Below are positions 5,030 to 5,695 of a stretch of 5,695 nucleotides of DNA, piece after piece. How positions within the stretch are numbered: the first letter of the stretch is position 1; each line of letters opens with the position of its first letter. This DNA comes from Dehalococcoidia bacterium. GTDB lineage: Bacteria > Chloroflexota > Dehalococcoidia > DSTF01 > JALHUB01. The notes under the pieces are model-generated. The model did no database searches. It had not been told where the DNA came from and saw nothing but the letters and a program-made list of their open reading frames with translations. The translations under genes were made by a program, and so were the position numbers. Location: assembly GCA_022865685.1 (NCBI GenBank), contig JALHUB010000090.1:1-5695 (forward strand). Direction: 5' to 3'.

Positions 5030-5695
5030 ATGAGACACAAGTACCTGCTACTGACAATCTTCTTTGGATGCTTCCTGCTGTCGCTAGGAGGAACGGAGGC
5101 CGCCTCACCTCAGGCCTTCAGCCAGGTCAGCGCGGGCGCAGAACACACCTGCGCGTTGAAGACGGACGGCACCCTGGCCTGCTGGGGAAGGAACGACTTC
5201 GGGCAGGCGAGCCCCCCCGCCGGGACCTTCACCCAGGTCAGTGCGGGTGGTTTTCACACCTGCGGAGTGAGGACGGATGGTACGCTCGCCTGCTGGGGAT
5301 GGAATATCTTTGGGCAGACGTCGGCTCCCACAGGCGCCTTCACCCAGGTCAGCGCGGGGCTCTGGCACACCTGCGGGGTGAGGACCGACGGCACTCTCGC
5401 CTGCGCCGTCATGAAGAGCTGCGATATCACCACCTGTAATAAACCTCTGCGCGAGAAGAAAGACTACGGGCAGGCGATGCCCCCCAGCGGTACCTTCACC
5501 CAGATCAGCGCGGGCGCTTTTCACACCTGCGGGGTGAAGACGGACGGCACCGTCGCCTGCTGGGGAAGGAACGACGACGGGCAGGCGACACCCCCTGCCG
5601 GCACGTTCACGCAGGTCAGCGCGGGCGGCTTTCACACCTGCGGGGTGAGGACAGACGGGGCAATTGTCTGCTGGGGATGGGATATCTACGGGCAG
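5030..5695 (+). CDS. Secreted RCC1-repeat (beta-propeller type) protein, N-terminal part
   Basis: The frame stays open to the window edge (222 codons visible, no stop). The N-terminus MRHKYLLLTIFFGCFLLSLG followed by GTEAASP is a signal peptide, cut probably after about residue 24 or 25, so the protein is exported. From residue 30 come 37-residue units of the form F-T-Q-V-S-A-G-x-x-H-T-C-G-V-x-T-D-G-T-L-A-C-W-G-x-N-x-x-G-Q, the RCC1 repeat. Units start at residues 30, 67, 104, 156 and 193. RCC1 repeats normally build a seven-bladed propeller, so at least two more are expected beyond the edge. Each unit has two Cys (HTC and AC), which could form a disulfide within a blade. Unit 3 is aberrant: after AC the Trp-Gly is replaced by a longer stretch holding two extra Cys (131, 136). 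Function in bacteria is generally unknown; surface binding is a reasonable guess. The codon-level similarity of the units suggests recent duplication. Confidence 0.88.
   Translation, partial: MRHKYLLLTIFFGCFLLSLGGTEAASPQAFSQVSAGAEHTCALKTDGTLACWGRNDFGQASPPAGTFTQVSAGGFHTCGVRTDGTLACWGWNIFGQTSAPTGAFTQVSAGLWHTCGVRTDGTLACAVMKSCDITTCNKPLREKKDYGQAMPPSGTFTQISAGAFHTCGVKTDGTVACWGRNDDGQATPPAGTFTQVSAGGFHTCGVRTDGAIVCWGWDIYGQ
5117..5695 (+). repeat. Tandem 111-bp repeats coding RCC1 units
   Basis: Units are at 5117-5227, 5228-5338, 5339-5494 (lengthened to 156 bp), 5495-5605 and 5606-5695 (cut by the window edge). The core around TTCACCCAGGTCAGCGCGGG and CACACCTGCGGGGTGA is nearly identical at DNA level in most units, including silent positions. 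This suggests recent expansion or gene conversion rather than only protein-level conservation. Confidence 0.9.

Noticed and set aside
4867..5038. Minus-strand reading as the N-terminal part of the 208-codon frame overlapping the RCC1 start
   Set aside because: This part has no resemblance to any family, crosses the RCC1 gene's ribosome site and start, and is open only by chance upstream of the real relic.
5105..5635. Minus-strand frame of 176 codons opposite the RCC1 repeats
   Set aside because: Its apparent repeats are only the reverse reading of the RCC1 repeats; the plus strand has the signal peptide and a full Shine-Dalgarno site.
5117..5695. Regular repeats considered as a CRISPR array
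   Set aside because: The units are 111 bp, contiguous, in frame and code RCC1 motifs, with no repeat-spacer alternation.

Overview
The window is GC-rich and densely coded. It carries the end of one branched-chain amino acid (LIV-type) ABC permease gene, a complete second permease gene, a convergent gene for the matching lipoprotein substrate-binding protein, a lipoprotein with a beta-lactamase fold, a degraded stretch of DNA-repair genes, and the start of a secreted RCC1-repeat protein. Several traits suggest a Chloroflexota bacterium, perhaps a Dehalococcoidia- or Thermomicrobia-like lineage: lipoproteins with Thr/Pro/Ser/Ala linkers after the lipidated Cys, GTG starts, good Shine-Dalgarno sites, and the mix of families. 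This is an inference from style, not a marker-gene identification.

Layout. Positions 1-446 (+) are the C-terminal part of LivH. Positions 446-1504 (+) are LivM, coupled to LivH by a TGATG overlap. A perfect 14-bp hairpin at 1525-1556 sits between LivM and the convergent LivJ-like gene at 1575-2909 (-) and probably ends transcription from both sides. The LivJ-like gene has a good sigma70-type promoter at 2998-3027, overlaid by palindromes and several CTAAG half-sites that look like an operator. Positions 3160-4134 (-) encode a lipoprotein of the class A beta-lactamase-like serine hydrolase superfamily whose SxxK motif reads C-T-A-N, so it is probably not a normal serine enzyme. Positions 4135-4411 hold no convincing gene but contain a perfect GNRA-capped hairpin. 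Positions 4412-4866 (-) hold the relics of two genes: about 50 codons of a MrfA/YprA-type DEAD/DEAH helicase, joined out of frame to about 100 codons resembling the C-terminus of its usual partner, the MrfB/YprB RNase H-like exonuclease. From 5030 (+) a secreted RCC1-repeat protein starts and runs off the window.

Function. LivH, LivM and the LivJ-like lipoprotein would make the membrane and capture parts of one importer for branched-chain amino acids or related small substrates. The ATPase subunits (LivG/LivF) are not in the window. The beta-lactamase-like and RCC1 proteins are both exported but show no clear link to the importer.

The points most worth a second look are the MrfA-MrfB relic, the altered active site of the beta-lactamase-like lipoprotein, the operator-like repeats at the LivJ promoter, and the RCC1 repeat in which a Cys-containing insertion replaces the conserved Trp-Gly.
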